A stretch of 64,000 nt of DNA from NCBI RefSeq assembly GCF_026212465.1, contig NC_080047.1:35928988-35992987 (forward strand), written 5' to 3'. Origin of the DNA: Amaranthus tricolor (Eukaryota > Streptophyta > Magnoliopsida > Caryophyllales > Amaranthaceae). The translations under genes were made by a program, and so were the position numbers. The notes under the pieces are model-generated. The model had not been told where the DNA came from and did no database searches. It saw only the letters and a list, made by a program, of their open reading frames with translations. How positions within the stretch are numbered: position 1 is the stretch's first letter; the number at the start of each line of letters is the position of its first letter. Positions 59,750 to 64,000 of the stretch are shown piece by piece.

Positions 59750-60782
59750 AAAGGTTACAATTAAATTGCTAACAGAAATCAACACAAAATAAACAAATAG
59801 ATAAAATAAAAATAAGTAAATAAATAATAAATTAAATCAAAGAAAGATAGAACAAAGTATGAAAACAATCCTTTCAAAAGGACTGAGAACACTCCAAGAT
59901 ATGGTAACAGCAAGTGCATGTATAAAATACAACCAAAAAACAGATCTTTCAAACCTAAAACACCATACAATATAAAAAGTAACCAGCTAAACAAAACAAA
60001 CACTAAATAGAAAAAGTTACGCAAGAGATGCACAAAAATTACTTAGAGAACTAGTATACAGATAAGAAGATGAAGGTTAGCCAATTACACAAGGGATTAA
60101 GGGTAGTAACTGAAAAAAAACCAACAAGCACAAAAGCGAGAAACACGTGGTTGAAACCACCTGGTATGGTTGTCGTCCAGTAGCTTGTTGCTGGTCGTGT
60201 ATCGATAGTTGACTACCCTCTACCGTAAAAAAAAATTCTCTTGAACGAGAATCCACCGCCGACATACTTGAAAACCAGAAGGAGAGGGAAAGAGGTAGAG
60301 AAAGAAATGAGGGAGGTAGTCGACTTTACATGTTGCTTACCTGGTTCTCGACCCCGTTGTCGGTGGTGCTGTTGCTTGTGACAGTTCCTGAAGGAAAGAG
60401 CTGTTACAAATAAACGTGAAAGAGCCGTTACAAATTACTTGTTGCTTACCTTTTGCGTAAAATTAATATTGTGAATTAACTTCAAATTCAAGATTCAAAG
60501 AAGCCTTGCTATCTCCACAAAGAATAAACTTCCAACACTAAAAACTAGATCTCAAAGTAGTAGTAATTAAAAAACAGTAGAATATACAAACGATTTATTA
60601 TACTCCTGTATTTGACTATCACTCCTGAGTCCTAACTGAGACTCTATACATTAATCCGTGATACGAAAAATTTATACTGTCTTATTCATAATGAAGTTAC
60701 AGTAAATAATGAAGTTGACGAATTAAGAAAATAAATAAACTATGAGATCAAATCATGGAGATTAGAAAACTAAATAACCTTA
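59750..60782. other. Intergenic DNA, possibly LINE 5' UTR
   Basis: 60150-60420 is more GC-rich and could be LINE leader or another element. I found no coding motif or terminal repeats. Confidence 0.4.
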
Positions 60783-60986
60783 TGTGTAGAGCCTTCACAT
60801 CCTCAATAAGTGATTGGCTTTCCATGAATGAATCATTAAGTGTGTTAAATAATCAACTATTTTCATTCCAAAATATTGAACATTGTGGTAGCCAACATTT
60901 TATAATGAAAATAGTTGATTTTAAAGACTCTGGGGGATTCATTCGTAGAAGCTACTCACTTGCTGAGGATGTGAAGGCTTTGTACA
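60783..60986 (+). ncRNA. Long imperfect hairpin, candidate young MIRNA or inverted gene-fragment duplication
   Basis: AGCCTTCACATCCTCA at 60790 pairs with TGAGGATGTGAAGGCT ending at 60979. AATCAACTATTTTCATT (ends 60867) pairs with AATGAAAATAGTTGATT (starts 60904). The arms are ~77 nt with bulged mismatches, around a ~36-nt loop. The 3' arm also reads GGFIRRSYSLAEDVKALYKR, as if derived from a coding exon. I do not recognise a known miRNA family. A MITE is less likely, as there is no target duplication. Confidence 0.45.
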
Positions 60987-61070
60987 AAAGGTTAGTTCAG
61001 TTCTCATCCCTATTATTCAGCTTGATATGTTCTTAATTTTCTTCATTCATGAGCTATCTATTAAGACTTA

Positions 61071-61521
61071 GAGCGTGTTTGGTATTAGATATGAAAATGT
61101 AATGGAAGGAAATTTGTTAAAAGGAGTACGATTATTGTCAAGTGTTATTATTAAATATTGTTCGGTATAAAGAGAGGTAAGGAAATGGGAAAAAAGAGGG
61201 CATGTACGCATCATCAACGTCATTCTCAAAACTAGACTTTCTTCAACCACCAACATAAAGCTCGTCCCACCACCACATAAACCACGTTGAAGAGCATGAG
61301 AGAAGGAGGAAGAGGATACTTTGAAGCTTACAAACACGCACTAGTATGGAGGAGAAGAAAAGAAAATTGTTATCAGTCACAATCCATTGGAAACTAAGTA
61401 AGGGTATTCATTACCCTTTGGTAATGAATTGGTTTAACGAAACCTCATACCAAACAACAACTAATGTAATGGTTAAATAAATCCCTTACATAGACTAAGA
61501 AAAACCCATACCAAACTCCCC
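61071..61521. mobile_element. Tourist-like (PIF/Harbinger) MITE
   Basis: The left end GAGCGTGTTTGGTATTAG and the right end, reversed (GGGGAGTTTGGTATGGG), are inverted and sit inside TTA duplications (61068-61070 and 61522-61524). These are the hallmark of Tourist MITEs. It is non-coding. Confidence 0.78.
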
Positions 61522-61524
61522 TTA

Positions 61525-62477
61525 ATGTTTTAGGTAGTTCATAAATGACAATACCTTTAGCTAAGTAAATATTATGTTTTGATGGAATCGCACCACATAA
61601 TCATATGCTATGATCCAATATTTCTAGCACATGTATATTTTGTATGCGAAAATGTGTATTCTAACATGTGTATATATTCATAAACAAATGTGTATATGTT
61701 GAATATCTTTGGACGTATACTTTTAGAAATGCTACCTCAAACAAACACAAACTTAAGACTTTAGAAAAATGAGCCTTAGTAAAGGGAAATGGTCCAATTA
61801 ATGATCAGATTAGGAAGAGGAATGATCCAATTAATGACGTATAATATGTTGATCTTTGTAAGAAGAGGAATGGTCTAGTTAATGATGGAGAAGACCAGAA
61901 GGGCACCTACATCTGGCAATGGATGGTAGGGGCTGATGGAGACACACGACGGTGGTCAAGCGGGTGATTGAGTGGCAGAGTGGGGTATAGCTTGAGGGCT
62001 TTAAGGCTACTACGTCTTGGAAATTTTGGGAGACAGGAAGCTACTGTGTGTTTTGTATCTTTGGGTAGTAGTTAAGTGTTAAGATTATTTAAAGAACAAA
62101 AAAGCATGCTTGCGGGTATTAGGATTCAAACGTTTTTCATATATGTGAAAGAAATACACTAACCAACTCATCCGAATGTATATATATAAGTTGATTTTAG
62201 TTTGTAATAAGATGTCAATCAGCTCAATGACATCACTTTAAATCCGCTCCACGAAAACAAAGTATATTCATTGTTCATGCACAAGAACAAAGTCACAAAT
62301 ATTGCATGAACTTGCTTGTTTTCAACAACAAAAAAAGTATTGGTTGAATATGTGAGAAAAAATTCTTGTAATTTATATTTACACTCTTAAAAATGCATTT
62401 ACAATTTAAATTATGTATGTATAAAATTTCCCTTTTTAAGTATAACAATGTCAAACACATTGTGATCTTCAACATCT
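61525..62477. other. Intergenic DNA
   Basis: 61787-61895 repeats AGAGGAATGRTCYAATTAATGA-like text three times. Otherwise nothing recognised. Confidence 0.5.
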
Positions 62478-62891
62478 TCATACTAAACAACTTTCCTTAT
62501 TATTTAGGATTCTTTGATCTTGAGGCAATGTAGGTGTTTGGACTCTTTGATCTTGGCTAAGGACATTAGTCGATGCATCTTGAGCCGTCCGATTATGTTG
62601 GGGAGATCTAGGAGGAGATGCATATAAGGAAGAGGCTTCCAAAATCTCTTGTCTAACAATCTCTTGGTGTTGGCCAAGCCATTGGATTCTTAATGCTGTG
62701 GCGTATAAACCAGCTGCCAAGAAGACTGATAAAAGAGCAAATACTCCTGCAGCTGTGAAAACTCCTTCTCGAATGACTAGGCAACTTGAATTTGGAGTTG
62801 ACCAATCTTTTAGGTGACCTGATTCTACACTTAGCCCTATCAATAGCATTATCTCCGCAACTGCAAAGCAAATCCTATGTAGAATACCCAT
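62478..62891 (-). CDS. DUF1218 family membrane protein, 3'-terminal exon (partial gene)
   Basis: DUF1218 proteins are small four-helix membrane proteins of plants, some linked to cell-wall lignin and leaf symmetry. The minus strand encodes ICFAVAEIMLLIGLSVES (membrane segment), a short loop with Cys (SSCLVIREGVFTAAGVF) and a second hydrophobic segment (ALLSVFLAAGLYATALRI). This matches the second half of the family, and a polar ~70-residue tail follows. An acceptor CTACATAG|GATTTGC at 62874 suggests the true exon is 62478-62874. The in-frame ATG at 62891 would then be intronic. The first two helices were not found between 62892 and 64000, so upstream exons lie outside the window or are lost. 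Confidence 0.68.
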   Translation of the reverse strand: MGILHRICFAVAEIMLLIGLSVESGHLKDWSTPNSSCLVIREGVFTAAGVFALLSVFLAAGLYATALRIQWLGQHQEIVRQEILEASSLYASPPRSPQHNRTAQDASTNVLSQDQRVQTPTLPQDQRILNNKESCLV

Positions 62892-63275
62892 GCAATATGG
62901 TTAGCCAGTGATGTAAGCCTAGATAACACGACCTTTTAAGATGTATCTGGTAGAATATGCGTGACTTTTTAATTGATTTTTTTTTTCAGTCAAGCATTTA
63001 CAAAATTATTTGATAAATGACTTTTAAACTAGTTGAAAAGTTGACTACGGAAACCACAAAGCTACTATGGGTTTTTTTTATTACTTTTGGCATTTTAATT
63101 CACTTTTTTTTTTCTAATAATCAGTAAACAGCGTACAACTAATCTATACCAAATACATTTAATACAATTGGTTTAAAGATCTAGCTTATTAGCCAATACT
63201 ATAAGGTGATCAAAGTAGCCAAGGTTTATAATCATCAACCATTTGCTAAAGACAAAACGATCCATTTGATTAGTG
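62892..63275. other. AT-rich DNA, upstream intron or intergenic
   Basis: No coding signal. If the DUF1218 gene is intact this is intron. Confidence 0.45.
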
Positions 63276-63562
63276 GTACTAAATGGTGGTAATGAGAATG
63301 ATTTATAGTGTAAATTTTATTAAAAGTTCCTTATCATTCTCATGATAATGAAAATTTTTGACAAAAAGTTTTTTTGTTTACAAATTATCATTACCACCTA
63401 ATATTACCTCTCCCAACAGTAATGCATTAGAATGAATTTTATAAAGAAATGATATGATAGAAGTTAGACAAGCATGACTATCAAGGTAACCAAGAGATTT
63501 TTCAACCAAAATTACATTAGTTTTTCATTCTCATTACCACCATTTATTACCACCTATTAAAA
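63276..63562. mobile_element. MITE with GGTGGTAATGAGAATGA inverted ends
   Basis: GGTACTAAATGGTGGTAATGAGAATGA at the left edge and its inverted partner TCATTCTCATTACCACCATTTATTACCACC at the right share a 17-bp exact core. A third, inverted TCATTACCACC lies inside. It is non-coding. Confidence 0.65.
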
Positions 63563-64000
63563 TTGCTGAAGAGTTTGATGAAGTATATTATATGACTAGA
63601 AAAATAGTACATTTTTATAAAATTTAATGGATGGTTTGATTAATGCAACCTCAACTCATAAAAACTCGATCTATGGCTCGACCCATTCACCAACAACTAT
63701 AACTCATGTTTTGAGTGTGTTTACATCCATTTTATCCGGACTTTTTGTAGGTTAGAATGATTTGCCACCCCTTTTTTAATGGGTTTTCATTTTTTTTAAT
63801 TTTTTTACAAAATTACCGTTTTTGTAGGTTATAAAATTTAAAATGATATGTTAATTTTCAAGTATTGAATATCTGATCTAACTGTATATTTCGAAACGAT
63901 TATTTAAAATTATTGAAATCAAGAATTGGTATTTTGTAAGCCACAGTACTTAAAATCAGAAAGGATCCTTAATTAATAAAAGTGGATGGCTTATTTTCAT
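63563..64000. other. AT-rich DNA, nothing recognised
   Basis: No open frame of note, no repeat ends. Confidence 0.5.

Noticed and set aside
60755..61036. 93-codon plus-strand frame as a protein gene
   Set aside because: It spans both arms and the loop of the inverted repeat; only the 3' arm looks protein-derived, so a hairpin is the better description.

Overview
The window is nuclear DNA from a flowering plant, most likely a eudicot. It is AT-rich. The two clear host genes are split by GT-AG introns, and most of the remainder is nested, decayed plant transposable elements: Ty1/copia, Ty3/gypsy-type LTR, RTE-like LINE, hAT, CACTA, mariner and several MITE families. I saw no bacterial, plastid, rRNA, tRNA or CRISPR signal. 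A Caryophyllales origin is only a guess from the general look of the MITEs.

Layout. 1-7177: a minus-strand copia element that runs off the left edge, interrupted by a ~3.0 kb LTR-like insertion with a 5-bp target duplication. 7178-12030: AT-rich intergenic DNA with a Stowaway MITE and a possible solo LTR near 9.8-10.6 kb. 12.0-15.0 kb: a dead plus-strand hAT transposase split by a short, internally deleted hAT derivative. 15.1-21.4 kb: MITEs, a degenerate ~137-bp tandem repeat, a foldback element and an orphan E2F-like site cluster. 22142-22778: an intact three-exon B-class GATA factor with an LLM domain. 22.8-28.5 kb: MITEs and a CACTA relic carrying a ~20-bp minisatellite. 28533-32104: a complete-ended hAT element with a perfect 8-bp target duplication, the relative of the short copy at 13.4 kb. 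33433-38365: a plant mariner-like element with a dead DD39D transposase and, convergent to it, a second small transcription unit. 38.4-45.6 kb: (AT)n tracts holding microsatellite-flanked elements, one of which contains a second copia element with both LTRs. 47575-55720: an importin-alpha gene on the minus strand, with one 3.2 kb intron full of hAT relics. 56.5-59.7 kb: an RTE-like LINE relic. 60.8 kb: a long imperfect hairpin. 61-63.6 kb: a Tourist-like MITE, the last exon of a DUF1218 membrane protein, and another MITE.

The host genes do not form an operon-like unit. From memory, the GATA/importin-alpha pairing also occurs in Arabidopsis (GATA15 near IMPA-1, GATA16 near IMPA-5), so the ~25 kb of transposons here may have expanded an old gene neighbourhood. 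The least expected structure is the mariner-like element: behind its transposase lies an antisense unit with a TATA box, a CT-rich leader, a leader intron built largely of ~190-bp repeats, and an ~85-codon reading frame I do not recognise.
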